64,000 nt of DNA from contig CAVSDB010000003.1 of assembly GCA_963726755.1 (NCBI GenBank), positions 310,001-374,000 of the forward strand, written 5' to 3'. Of the stretch, positions 26,621-35,303 are shown one piece after another (positions within the stretch are counted from its first letter, which is position 1; every line of letters starts with the position of its first letter). A program made the translations under genes and the position numbers. Below the pieces are notes generated by a model. It worked only from the letters and a program-made list of their open reading frames with translations. It was not told the origin of the DNA and searched no databases. The stretch is from DATKIY01 sp963726755 (GTDB taxonomy: Bacteria; Actinomycetota; Actinomycetes; JAHEKZ01).

Positions 26621-26689
26621 CCGAACGGGTCCGGACCGGCATTTGCCGTCGGGAATCGGCCGGAAGAGTGCCGGGCTGCCATCGTTCGA
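26621..26689. repeat. 69-bp palindromic repeat, copy 2
   Basis: Arms 26621-26641 and 26669-26689 with a 27-nt centre, identical in layout to copies 1 and 3. It is the most diverged copy (CCGAACGGGTCCGGACCGG on the left). It sits between divergent arcC and the DUF389 gene. Confidence 0.6.
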
Positions 26690-26760
26690 CGGTGATTCGC
26701 GGGCCGCCTCGTATGGCGCGGCTGGCACGTGATCCAGGCTGACGCCAGCAGACTGGGGTG

Positions 26761-27694
26761 ATGCTTCGTCTGCAAGTGCTAGCGAGCGCCGATCTGAGCC
26801 ATAGCGTGCGCGACCTGCTCGACGAAGAGCCAGCCGTCAGCGGTCTGGCGGTAATCGCCGGTGCTGGCGTGCGGCCGGAGGGTGACCTCTTCATCGCGGA
26901 CATAGCCCGAGAGGCGGCCAACGGGGTGGTGGATCAGTTGCGCGACCTCGGCGTCCACCACGCCGGATCGATCCAACTCGACCCAGTCAACGCGTGGCTG
27001 TCACAGCCGGGCCTGGACGCCGAGGAAAAGTCCCCCGGAAGCAGCGCGGACTCGGTGGTCTGGGTCGACGTGACACATCGCGCTTACGCCGAGTCGGAGT
27101 TCAATTGGACGTATCTGAGCTTCATGACCCTGGCAATCCTCATTGCCGCCATCGCCATCGTGCTCGACTCGCAAATCTTGGTGATCGGGGCGATGGTGCT
27201 CGGTCCCGAATTCGGTCCCATCGCGGCGCTGGGCGTTGCACTAGTACGCCGTCGCTTCCGACTCTTCACCTTCGCGCTGCGAACCCTGCTGCTCGGGTTC
27301 GCGGTCGGCATCGTGCTTGACGACTGCCGCAGCGTTCGTCTTCCGGGCACTCGGCTGGGTCACGGTGTGGGATGTCTCTGGCCCACGTCCTGGCACGAGC
27401 TTCGTCTACTCACCCGACAAGTGGTCGTTCATCGTTGCGGTGATCGCAGCAGCGGCGGGAGTGCTCTCGCTTACCTCAGAGCGCGTCGGCGGGTTGTCTG
27501 GTGTCTTCATCTCGGTGACGACGGTGCCGGCGGCTGGCAACATCGCGCTCGGACTGGCCTTTGGCGTCTGGCACGAGGTGCTTGGCAGTCTGTTGCAGTT
27601 GACGGTCAATCTCACCGGTATGGCGCTGGCGGGGTGGGTAACGCTGGCCATTCAGCGCACCGTCTGGGGACGAGTCGTGCGACAAGGTCCTTGA
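26761..27694 (+). CDS. DUF389 family membrane protein, one frameshift
   Basis: The N-terminal 120 or so residues form a soluble domain (LRLQVLASADLSHSVRDLLD). After FNWTYLSFMTLAILIAAIAI come membrane helices and the DUF389 block VIGAMVLGPEFGPIAALGVAL. Near 27318 one extra T breaks the frame; it resumes at TTAAAFVFRALGWVTVWDV and continues through helices ending WVTLAIQRTVWGRVV. Function is unknown. Total is about 310 residues. A GTG just ahead of the ATG is an alternative start. Confidence 0.78.
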
Positions 27695-27701
27695 TGCAGT
27701 C

Positions 27702-28506
27702 TCAACCGCGATAGTTGCGCGCTTGCACGACGCGATCGGCCAGTTGCTCATCAGGCGGGTACGTCACTTCCTCCAACGTCAACCCTGCCCGGGCACTACT
27801 GCGACCGACGACGACCGCGCTACTTCAGCCAACACCTCCGCTGGCCACTCAACGGTGCGCCGACCCTCGCCGACGGCGATGGTCGCACCGACCATCGAGC
27901 GCACCATGTTGTGACAGAACGCGTCAGCAACTACCCGCGCGACGGCGAGTCCATCCGGATCGCGTTGCCACGAGAATTCGAGAAGTCTTCGTATCGGTGC
28001 TCGCGCCTTCGCGCCTTCGACAAAACGACGCGAAGTCGTGTTCACCCTCTAGTGCGTGTGCTGCTTCGTTCATGGCCGCAACGTCCAATGGGCGCGGATT
28101 CCAGAGGACGTCACGCCGTCGCAGTGGATCGACACCACCTGCTTCGTCGCTAATTCGGAACGCGTACCGACGAGAAAGCGCCGCGAACCGGGCGTCAAAA
28201 GCGGGATGTGCCACGGCCACTTTCGTGACGCGTATGTCGTCGGGCAGCAGGCTCTGCAGACGACCGAGTAGCCGATCCACCATCGCCTCCCAAGCCGTCT
28301 GCGGCACGTCGACATGCACGACCTGTCCGCGCGCATGTACGCCAGCATCGGTACGTCCAGCAACGGTGAGTCGAGGTGCTTCGGGCAATCTGAGTGCCAG
28401 TTGCAACGCAGCGTCGAGCGTCTCCTCGATCGTGCGTCGGGCCGGTTGGCGTGCCCAGCCCGAGAAGTCCGTCCCGTCGTAGCCGAAGATCCAGGCGTAG
28501 ACGCAC
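27702..28506 (-). pseudogene. truA: tRNA pseudouridine synthase A, three frameshifts
   Basis: TruA converts U38-U40 of tRNA anticodon stems to pseudouridine. The family N-terminus GYDGTDFSGWARQPARRTIE appears after an extra base near 28485. The catalytic Asp is in GRTDAGVHARGQVVH. A further extra base near 27995 precedes IRRLLEFSWQRDPDG, and another near 27810 precedes LTLEEVTYPPDEQLADR. With these repaired the protein is about 267 residues, normal size. The order rpoA-rplQ-truA is conserved. The start GTG (28506) sits at the foot of a GC-rich hairpin. Confidence 0.85.
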
Positions 28507-28538
28507 GAGCCCGCCCCCAGAATCGGGAGCGGGCTCGT
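28505..28538 (-). terminator. GC-rich hairpin between rplQ and truA
   Basis: ACGAGCCCGC (28505-28514) pairs perfectly with GCGGGCTCGT (28529-28538), with further C/G pairing inside. It is downstream of rplQ and includes the first bases of the truA start codon, so it may end the alpha operon or control truA translation. Confidence 0.55.
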
Positions 28539-28681
28539 CGCGAACTGCGGGGTCCGTCAGGACTCCTTTTCCTCAGCTTCGGCGGATTCAGCTTCCTCTG
28601 CCGGTCGGCAGCCGCTTCGTCAGCCAACTGGTGCCTCGTCAACTGCAGCGTCATCGGCTTCAGTGACCGGCGCGCCCTCGC

Positions 28682-29218
28682 TTAACTCGGCTTCAACCGC
28701 CGCGTCATCGTCGGGCGCATCCGAAACTGTTTCCTCGGCTGCCGTGGCCTTTTTGGCTGCGGTCTTCTTCGCAGTCGTCTTCTCGGCGTCTTCTTGGCAG
28801 TGGTCTTCTTTGCCGCAGCCTTCTTCGGCTTGGTCGCTCGAGTCTTCTTCTTGGACTCGTCGAGCTCCTCGACCAACTCGATCACTGCCATAGGCGCGTT
28901 GTCACCCTTGCGCGGACCGACCTTGGTAATGCGCGTGTAGCCACCCTGCCGGTTCTCGTAGCGAGGACCGATCTCGGTGAACAGCACGTGCACGACACCC
29001 TTGTCGCGGATGACCGTCATCGCACGACGACGCGACGACAAGTCGCCGCGCTTTGCGAACGTGACGAGGCGCTCGGCCAGCGGCCGCAACCGCTTGGCCT
29101 TGGCTTCAGTCGTGGTGATCTTTCCGTGCTCGAACAGCGCGGTCGCCAAGTTGGCGAGCATGAGCCGTTCGTGCGCCGGACCGCCTCCGAGACGCGGACC
29201 CTTAGTGGGGCTAGGCAT
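28682..29218 (-). CDS. rplQ: 50S ribosomal protein L17 with frameshifted C-terminal tail
   Basis: The core (residues 1-118) is L17: PSPTKGPRLGGGPAHERLMLANLATALFEHG to GDNAPMAVIELVE. The tail is a Lys/Ala repeat (KKAAAKKTTAKK). Near 28786 a base is missing. The better tail frame reads AEKTTAKKTAAKKATAAEE, then turns acidic and would end near 28620, or with more indels near 28557 (EEAESAEAEEKES). The uninterrupted frame used here ends in an unlikely Arg-rich stretch. Lys-rich then acidic tails on L17 are seen in other actinobacteria. Confidence 0.88.
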   Translation of the reverse strand: MPSPTKGPRLGGGPAHERLMLANLATALFEHGKITTTEAKAKRLRPLAERLVTFAKRGDLSSRRRAMTVIRDKGVVHVLFTEIGPRYENRQGGYTRITKVGPRKGDNAPMAVIELVEELDESKKKTRATKPKKAAAKKTTAKKTPRRRLRRRPQPKRPRQPRKQFRMRPTMTRRLKPS

Positions 29219-29247
29219 TTTCGGGTTCTCCTACGTCAGTTGGACGG

Positions 29248-30264
29248 TCAGTACTGCTCGGTCTCGATGACACCTTCGTCGTCGTCGTCGCCGTAGGTGT
29301 CGACGATGGCGCTCGGGTCGAACCCGGGAGGGCTGTCCTTCAGTGCCATGCCGAGGCCGACGAGCTTGACCTTGACTTCATCGATCGACTTAGCGCCGAA
29401 GTTACGGATATCCATGAGGTCGGCCTCGCTACGTGCGACGAGTTCGCCAACCGTGTGGATGCCCTCACGCTTGAGGCAGTTGTACGACCGGACGGTCAGG
29501 TCCAGTTCCTCGATCGGCAACGCCATGTCGGCAGCAAGTGCTGCGTCGGCCGGGGACGGACCCATGTCGATGCCCTCGGCGTCGACATTGAGCTCACGGA
29601 ACAGACCGAACAGTTCAACGAGCGTCGTACCGGCGCTTGCAACCGCGTCGCGCGGACGCATCGAGGTCTTGGTCTCGACATCGATAACCAAACGGTCGAA
29701 GTCGGTGCGCTGCTCGACACGAGTTGCCTCGACCTTGTAGCTCACCTTCAGGACCGGCGAGTAGATCGAGTCGACCGGGATGCGGCCGATCTCTTGGCCG
29801 GCCTGCTTGTTGAGTTCGGCGCGGACGTAGCCACGGCCACGCTCAACCGTGAGTTCCATTTCGAGCTTGCCCTTGCCGTTAAGCGTGGCGAGCACCAGCT
29901 CGGGGTTGTGGACCTCGACGCCCGCGGGCGGTGCGATGTCGGCAGCGGTGACGACGCCGGGGCCCTGCTTGCGCAGGTACATGACCACTGGCTCGTCGTG
30001 CTCAGTGCTGACGATGAGTTCCTTGATGTTGAGTACGAGGTCGGTGACGTCTTCCTTGACGCCGGGGACCGTCGTGAACTCGTGCAGTACGCCGTCGATA
30101 CGAATCGAGGTGACTGCTGCGCCGGGGATCGACGAAAGCAGCGTGCGACGTACGGAGTTTCCGAGCGTGTAGCCAAAGCCAGGCTCCAGCGGCTCGAGAA
30201 TGAATCGTGAACGGTACTCGTTGACAACCTCTTCGGCCAGGGTGGGCCGCTGAGCAATAAGCAA
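29248..30264 (-). CDS. rpoA: DNA-directed RNA polymerase subunit alpha
   Basis: 338 residues. The N-terminal domain (FILEPLEPGFGYTLGNSLRR-type motif, here GYTLGNSVRRTLLSSIPGAA) dimerises and nucleates RNA polymerase assembly. The C-terminal domain (IEELDLTVRSYNCLKREGIHT) contacts UP elements and activators. It ends in an acidic tail (DDDDEGVIETEQY). It lies between rpsD and rplQ, the standard alpha-operon order. Confidence 0.97.
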   Translation of the reverse strand: MLIAQRPTLAEEVVNEYRSRFILEPLEPGFGYTLGNSVRRTLLSSIPGAAVTSIRIDGVLHEFTTVPGVKEDVTDLVLNIKELIVSTEHDEPVVMYLRKQGPGVVTAADIAPPAGVEVHNPELVLATLNGKGKLEMELTVERGRGYVRAELNKQAGQEIGRIPVDSIYSPVLKVSYKVEATRVEQRTDFDRLVIDVETKTSMRPRDAVASAGTTLVELFGLFRELNVDAEGIDMGPSPADAALAADMALPIEELDLTVRSYNCLKREGIHTVGELVARSEADLMDIRNFGAKSIDEVKVKLVGLGMALKDSPPGFDPSAIVDTYGDDDDEGVIETEQY

Positions 30265-30372
30265 GGTAATTCCTCCAGGTCAGGGCGCCCACTATTTGAC
30301 GCCTCGAACGGTGGTGCAGTGGTGACGGCATCGGGCCGCCACCGGGTAGTGCGGTCGTACGTTGGTGCGGTC

Positions 30373-30999
<627 letters not shown>

Positions 31000-31039
31000 T
31001 TCTTTCCTTGCTCCTACGAAGTCTGTGAAGGTCGGGGGG

Positions 31040-31441
31040 TTAGACGCGGCGCCGCTTGGGCGGGCGGCAACCGTTGAAGGGGATCGGGGTGACGTCCTGG
31101 ATCGATCCGACCTCGAGGCCGGCGGCCTGGAGTGCGCGAATCGCAGTCTCACGTCCAGAGCCGGGACCCTTGACGAAGACGTCCACCTTGCGCATGCCGT
31201 GCTCTTGCGCGCGGCGGGCGGCGGCCTCAGCGGTCATCTGCGCCGCGAACGGCGTCGACTTGCGCGAGCCCTTGAAGCCAACCTGTCCGGCGGAGGCCCA
31301 TGAGATCACCGCGCCCGTGGGGTCGGTGATGGAGACGATGGTGTTGTTGAACGTGCTCTTGATGTGAGCGTGACCGTGGGCCACGTTCTTCTTCTCTTTA
31401 CGCCGAACCTTCTTGGCGCCTGTCTTGCTCTTGGGGGGCAT
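31040..31441 (-). CDS. rpsK: 30S ribosomal protein S11
   Basis: 133 residues with a Lys-rich N-terminus (PPKSKTGAKKVRRKEKKNVAHGHAHIKS), FNNTIVSITDPTGAVISWASAGQVGFKGSRKSTPFAAQ-type core (30S platform protein) and the C-terminal NGCRPPKRRRV. It lies between rpsM and rpsD as in other alpha operons. Confidence 0.97.
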   Translation of the reverse strand: MPPKSKTGAKKVRRKEKKNVAHGHAHIKSTFNNTIVSITDPTGAVISWASAGQVGFKGSRKSTPFAAQMTAEAAARRAQEHGMRKVDVFVKGPGSGRETAIRALQAAGLEVGSIQDVTPIPFNGCRPPKRRRV

Positions 31442-31509
31442 ATCTGGCTACTCCTGGGAGATCGTCGGTCCGCATCGTCGCGCCTTTCGGCAGCGGACGT
31501 GAGGGACTA

Positions 31510-31887
31510 CTACTTGGTGACCTTCTTCTTGCCTGCGACTGCCTTGCGCGGACCCTTGCGGCTCCGAGCGTTGGTGTGCGTGCGCTGCCCACGGACGGGA
31601 AGTCCGCGGCGGTGACGAAGGCCTTCGTACGAACCGATCTCGACCTTGCGCCTGATGTCGGCGGCAACCTCGCGGCGGAGGTCACCTTCAGTCTGGTACT
31701 GCTCCTCGATCCAGTCGCGAAGCTTCACCAGTTGTTCGTCGCTGATGTCCTTGGCGCGCATGTTGGGGTCGATGCCGGTTGCGGCAAGCGACGCCTTCGC
31801 GCGGGTACGGCCGATGCCGTAGATGTAGGTGAGGGCGATCTCCATGCGCTTTTCGCGCGGGAGGTCGACTCCTACGAGGCGAGCCAT
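31510..31887 (-). CDS. rpsM: 30S ribosomal protein S13
   Basis: 125 residues. ARLVGVDLPREKRMEIALTY and the helix-hairpin-helix IYGIGRTRAKA define it. The basic tail (GQRTHTNARSRKGPRKAV) contacts tRNA and S19 at the head of the 30S subunit. The 205-bp gap to rpmJ upstream holds no gene; a TATAGG near 32041 is a weak -10 candidate. Confidence 0.97.
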   Translation of the reverse strand: MARLVGVDLPREKRMEIALTYIYGIGRTRAKASLAATGIDPNMRAKDISDEQLVKLRDWIEEQYQTEGDLRREVAADIRRKVEIGSYEGLRHRRGLPVRGQRTHTNARSRKGPRKAVAGKKKVTK

Positions 31888-32092
31888 TCGATGGTGCTCC
31901 TACTCGATATCGAAGGTCTGCTGACCACACCGTTCCGAACGTTGTTACCAACGATCGGTCTCCGGCCTTCGTCCAGAGGTGGCGTCCTGCAGTGGTCTGC
32001 TCAAGAAAACTTGGCACGATCACGCAGGGGTCGGGTGCGGTCCTATAAGGGTGTTCAGTTGTGTTGCTGTGGTCGAGAAGGTGAGACCGTGA

Positions 32093-32206
32093 TCAGCCCT
32101 GCCGCTGCTTGTGCCGCAGGTTCTCGCAGATCACCATGACCCGACCGTGACGTCGGATCACCTTGCACTTGTCGCACATCTTCTTGACGCTCGGCTTGAC
32201 CTTCAT
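32093..32206 (-). CDS. rpmJ: 50S ribosomal protein L36 (zinc-ribbon form)
   Basis: A 37-residue protein starting MKVKPSVKKMCDKCKVIRRH and ending ENLRHKQRQG. Cys11, Cys14, Cys27 and His32 form the zinc ribbon (C+ type). It is the usual neighbour between infA and rpsM. Confidence 0.95.
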   Translation of the reverse strand: MKVKPSVKKMCDKCKVIRRHGRVMVICENLRHKQRQG

Positions 32207-32276
32207 CGTCGAACTCCGGGACGTCGGGTTTCCAGGCGCCCGATCCAACTGGAGCAGGCGATGGAGGCAGTGGTGG

Positions 32277-32498
32277 TCACTTGTATCGGTACACGATGCG
32301 ACCGCGGGTGAGGTCGTACGGACTGAGCTCCACCACTACGCGGTCCTCTGGGAGGATCCGGATGTAGTGCTGGCGCATCTTTCCGCTGATGTGCGCGAGA
32401 ACCTTGTGTCCGTTGGTGAGTTCGACTCTGAACATGGCGTTCGGAAGCGACTCGACGACGGTGCCCTCGATCTCAATGGCACCCTCTTTCTTGGCCAT
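32277..32498 (-). CDS. infA: Translation initiation factor IF-1
   Basis: A 73-residue OB-fold protein that binds the 30S A site during initiation. MAKKEGAIEIEGTVVESLPN, then MFRVELTNGHKVLAHISGKMR and ILPEDRVVVELSPYDLTRGRI are all family blocks. Start ATG 32498; upstream reading is not conserved. In most actinobacteria map precedes it directly; here a nuclease-like unit intervenes. Confidence 0.97.
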   Translation of the reverse strand: MAKKEGAIEIEGTVVESLPNAMFRVELTNGHKVLAHISGKMRQHYIRILPEDRVVVELSPYDLTRGRIVYRYK

Positions 32499-32620
32499 GG
32501 TTCCTTTCGCGCCCTCACGGGCAGTTGCCTCGGGAATCGGTACATCGGCTGTCAAAACACCGCTCGTGCGCCAAACCAGCCGCGGGGCGCGTCGAAACAG
32601 CGGCTTCAAGCCGACGGGGC

Positions 32621-32651
32621 AGTCTACGGGACACGCCCCGCGGAACGCCAA
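32621..32651 (-). promoter_or_regulatory. Predicted infA promoter
   Basis: On the minus strand TTGGCG (32651-32646) and TAGACT (32626-32621) are 19 bp apart. TAGACT is a strong actinobacterial -10 form, but the spacer is long. It lies about 123 bp ahead of the infA start, giving that gene its own promoter downstream of the inserted unit. Confidence 0.45.
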
Positions 32652-32698
32652 TCCAGCCCGGTTTCGCAGTCCGTTCCACCCCGCCCCAGCCTCTCCCG

Positions 32699-32755
32699 CA
32701 GTTGATCTTGAAGCTTTGGGGCGACACGCCGGGAGTGTCGCCCCGAAGCTTCAAG
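32699..32755. repeat. Terminal hairpin repeat, left copy
   Basis: After CAGTTGATCTTG a 21-bp stem (32707-32727 with 32735-32755, one mismatch) encloses a 7-nt loop. The stem core is TTGGGGCGACAC. The stop codon of the nuclease-like gene lies in the right arm, so it may also work as its terminator. Confidence 0.75.
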
Positions 32756-33729
32756 CGCGTCTGGGATTGGTCGCGCTTCGGCTGGCTAGATCGGCTGGCT
32801 CGGTGGCGAGGGCGTGCCGGACGATGGCGGCGCAACGTCCAGGCCGGCGAGCATCCGCCCAGGTGAACCGAACGACGTCGATGCCTGCGCCAACGAAGTT
32901 GTTGCCGCGCCACCGGTCCTTGAAGACCGCCTTCGGAGTGCTGTGCGGCTCCGCGCCATCAGCCTCTCCGACCAGGGGTCGGCTGCGCCGGCGAAGCCAA
33001 GCCAGATCACCGATACCCAGAAGGTGGCCCTGACGATCGTTCACCCGCCACTGCAACTCATCAGGAGGCAGTCCGCGGTCAAGGCAATCCAGCCGCGCCC
33101 ACGTCTCCAAGGGTGACTCGGCGCGTCCTCTGCAAGAGCCCACCAGGTCGACGCTTTGGCAGCACCTGGGCGATGGGCCGCCCGCTGCTGGCGCGCTCAC
33201 CAGCTCCGCCGGCTGGATCACCCCAGCAGTGCAGGGCGGAGTCGAGAGCCGAGACTGCCTGATTGCGCCTAATTCGCGGTACCAGGTCCGCCAGTGTCGT
33301 CACGGGATCGCTGGCCGGCACAGTGCCGTACCAAGTGACTGCAGACCTTGGAACATCCCAGAAGTGCAAAGCGATCCTGGGCAGTTGTCGCCGTTCAAGA
33401 CCGACGGGGCAAGAGGATGTCGACGACTCCGGAGTCGGTGTCATGGCCAACAACTTCCATCAGACGCGGCCGCAGCTCCCGAGACCAACGACGGCGCGAG
33501 GACCAAGACGCAGGAGCGCACCCTGCACGCGAGTGAGCCACGGAACGTCGTCGTAAAGGTCCGCGTCAATCAGCAGCACCCCGCGCCAGAGTCGTCGATA
33601 TTCACCGCGCTTGACCCGCGTTCCGATGTCGTCGTGGCCATGCCCCAATCGCAGAGCCTGCCTCACCGAAACAACGCCGTGCTGCGTTGAGGCAAGTGCG
33701 CGAATTCGCTCATCGACACTGCTGACCAT
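32751..33729 (-). pseudogene. AbiEi N-domain / DUF559 (Vsr-like fold) protein, several frameshifts
   Basis: The N-terminus (VDERIRALASTQHGVVSVRQA, then GEYRRLWRGVLLID) matches the AbiEi antitoxin winged-helix domain. The middle reads DPVTTLADLVPRIRRNQAV and SALDSALHCW. The C-terminus (ESPLETWARLDCLDRGLPP, IGDLAWL, VVRFTWADARRP) matches the DUF559 PD-(D/E)XK-like domain. At least three frame changes are needed (near 33460, 33400 and 33215). Proteins of this build are abundant single genes in actinobacteria with no proven role. No toxin partner (AbiEii) is beside it. Decay and sequence error cannot be separated here. Confidence 0.65.
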
Positions 33730-33819
33730 CTCGCGCGATGCTGCCTAGTCAGCCGACCCCAGCCGGCAGGTGGCGCTGCCAAAGTGTGGAGTGATCAGGG
33801 TCATCCACAGCACGACGTC

Positions 33820-33872
33820 GGACCTTGGGGCGACGCGCCCGGCGTGTCGCCCCAAAGGTCCAAGATCAACTG
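33820..33872. repeat. Terminal hairpin repeat, right copy
   Basis: Arms 33820-33839 and 33841-33861 (one bulge), followed by CAAGATCAACTG. It is the inverted counterpart of the left copy; its stem base differs (GACCTT with AAGGTC rather than AAGCTT) yet still pairs. It is also directly downstream of map. Confidence 0.7.
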
Positions 33873-33913
33873 AGGGGACAGCTGCGGGAGCCGCGGCGAC
33901 AGATCCGGCTCAA

Positions 33914-34732
33914 CTACGCGGGGGTGGGGATTCCCATTTCGGCGAAGCGCTTGGCGCCGCCGTCGTGGGCGGTGAGTACCCAGGGGCCGTCGGCGGTGAT
34001 GGCGACGGTGTGCTCGAAGTGCGCGGACCAGCTTGCCGTCGACTGTGACGACGGTCCAGTCGTCAGCGAGCATCTTCGTGTAGCGGGTGCCGAGGTTAAT
34101 CATCGGTTCGATCGCCAGCGCCATCCCGGCGACCAACTCCGGGCCATGCCCCGGCTGTCCGTAGTTCGGGACGCCAGGGTCCATGTGCATGCTCGTGCCG
34201 ATGCCGTGCCCGACGTACTCCTCGACGATCCCGTAGCCGCCCGCGGACCGGATGTGAGTCTCGACCGCGTGCCCGATGTCGCTGAGCCGACCGCCAACGA
34301 CTGCCTGCGCTAAGCCCTGCCACAACGCACCCTCGGTCGCCGTCCAAGAGTCCGCGCACGTCAGCAGTGCCCTCTCCGACGACCATGGAGAACGCCGAAT
34401 CACCGTGCCAGCCATCGACTATTGCCCCGCAGTCGATCGAGACGACGTCGCCGTCTTCGAATGACGCGCGGCCCAGGAATCCCGTGCACGATCTCGTCAT
34501 TGACCGACGTGCAGATGACTGCTGGAAAGCCGTGGTAGCCAAGAAAGGACGGCTTGGCGCCGGCCGACGAAATCGACTCACGCGCAATCGCATCGAGTTC
34601 CAACGTCGTCACCCCGGCCGCCACTGCGTTACGTACCGCCTCAAGGGTGTCGGCTACGACGAGTCCAGCCGCCCGCATGCGCTCAAAATCGGAACGGCTC
34701 TTGATTTCGATGCGGTTCTTGCGGTCGAACAT
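33914..34732 (-). pseudogene. map: Methionine aminopeptidase, three frameshifts
   Basis: A type I metallo-aminopeptidase that removes initiator Met. Segment 1 (from 34732) is RIEIKSRSDFERMRAAGLVV to VNDEIVHGIPG. Near 34472 an extra base leads to GRASFEDGDVVSIDCGAIVDGWHGDSA, with the first metal Asp ligands. Near 34368 a second change gives YGIVEEYVGHGIGTSMHMDP, with the active-site His. Near 34030 an extra base precedes SAHFEHTVAITADGPWVLTA, with the final Glu. Repaired length is about 270 residues, normal. The gene follows adk as expected; all catalytic parts survive, so sequence error is likely. Confidence 0.88.
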
Positions 34733-34739
34733 CGACGGC

Positions 34740-35303
34740 CTACGCCGTTAGCGCAGCAAGAATCCGCGCTGTGATGTCTTCGATCGATCCCACACCATCG
34801 ACGGCCCGAAGCAATCCGGCTTCGCGGTAGTACTCAATGAGTGGCTCGGTCGTGGAGTGATAGATCTCTAGCCGACGTCGGATGCCCTCTTCGGTGTCAT
34901 CACTGCGGCCCTGCTCTCGCGCTCGTTCGACGAGACGCTCGCGGACGTGTTCGTCATCGATGACGAGTTGTATGACGGCGTCGAGTTGTTCACCAACCGA
35001 TGACAAGAATTCGGTCAACACCGACGCCTGTTCGGCGTTTCTCGGATACCCGTCGAGCAGGAATCCCGCCGCTGCATCCGGCTGCTGAAGTCGGTCGACC
35101 ACCATCGCGTTCGTGACGGAGTCGGGAACCAACTCCCCCGCATCCATGTACGACTTTGCCTCTAGCCCCAGCGGAGTTGAATCGGCAACGTTCGCCCGAA
35201 AGATGTCGCCGGTCGCGATATGCGGGATCCCGAACTTGCCAGCGATCACCGCCGCCTGCGTTCCCTTACCTGCACCCTGGGGACCGACGATCAGCAAACG
35301 CAT
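34740..35303 (-). CDS. adk: Adenylate kinase (short form)
   Basis: A 187-residue P-loop kinase that equilibrates ATP, AMP and ADP. Walker A is GPQGAGKGTQ; the AMP site is GIPHIATGDIFRANV and FLLDGYPRNAEQA. The LID is short (RAREQGRSDDTEEGIRRRLE) with no zinc cysteines. Its ATG overlaps the secY stop, so the two are coupled. Confidence 0.96.
   Translation of the reverse strand: MRLLIVGPQGAGKGTQAAVIAGKFGIPHIATGDIFRANVADSTPLGLEAKSYMDAGELVPDSVTNAMVVDRLQQPDAAAGFLLDGYPRNAEQASVLTEFLSSVGEQLDAVIQLVIDDEHVRERLVERAREQGRSDDTEEGIRRRLEIYHSTTEPLIEYYREAGLLRAVDGVGSIEDITARILAALTA

Larger units (their letters stand above)
32687..33884. mobile_element. Inverted-repeat-bounded unit carrying an AbiEi/DUF559-like gene
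   Basis: The two ends are inverted copies. CAGTTGATCTTG starts the left end at 32699 and its exact complement CAAGATCAACTG ends the right end at 33872; each is followed inward by a related GC-rich hairpin. Weaker similarity continues outward to 32687 and 33884. Between them lies one leftward nuclease-like gene and no transposase. The unit separates map from infA, which are normally adjacent. A mobile or passively mobilised cassette is the simplest reading; no target-site duplication was confirmed. Confidence 0.5.

Noticed and set aside
32277..32651. Longer infA protein starting upstream
   Set aside because: The extra residues are Arg/Pro-rich and not IF-1; ATG 32498 matches the family.
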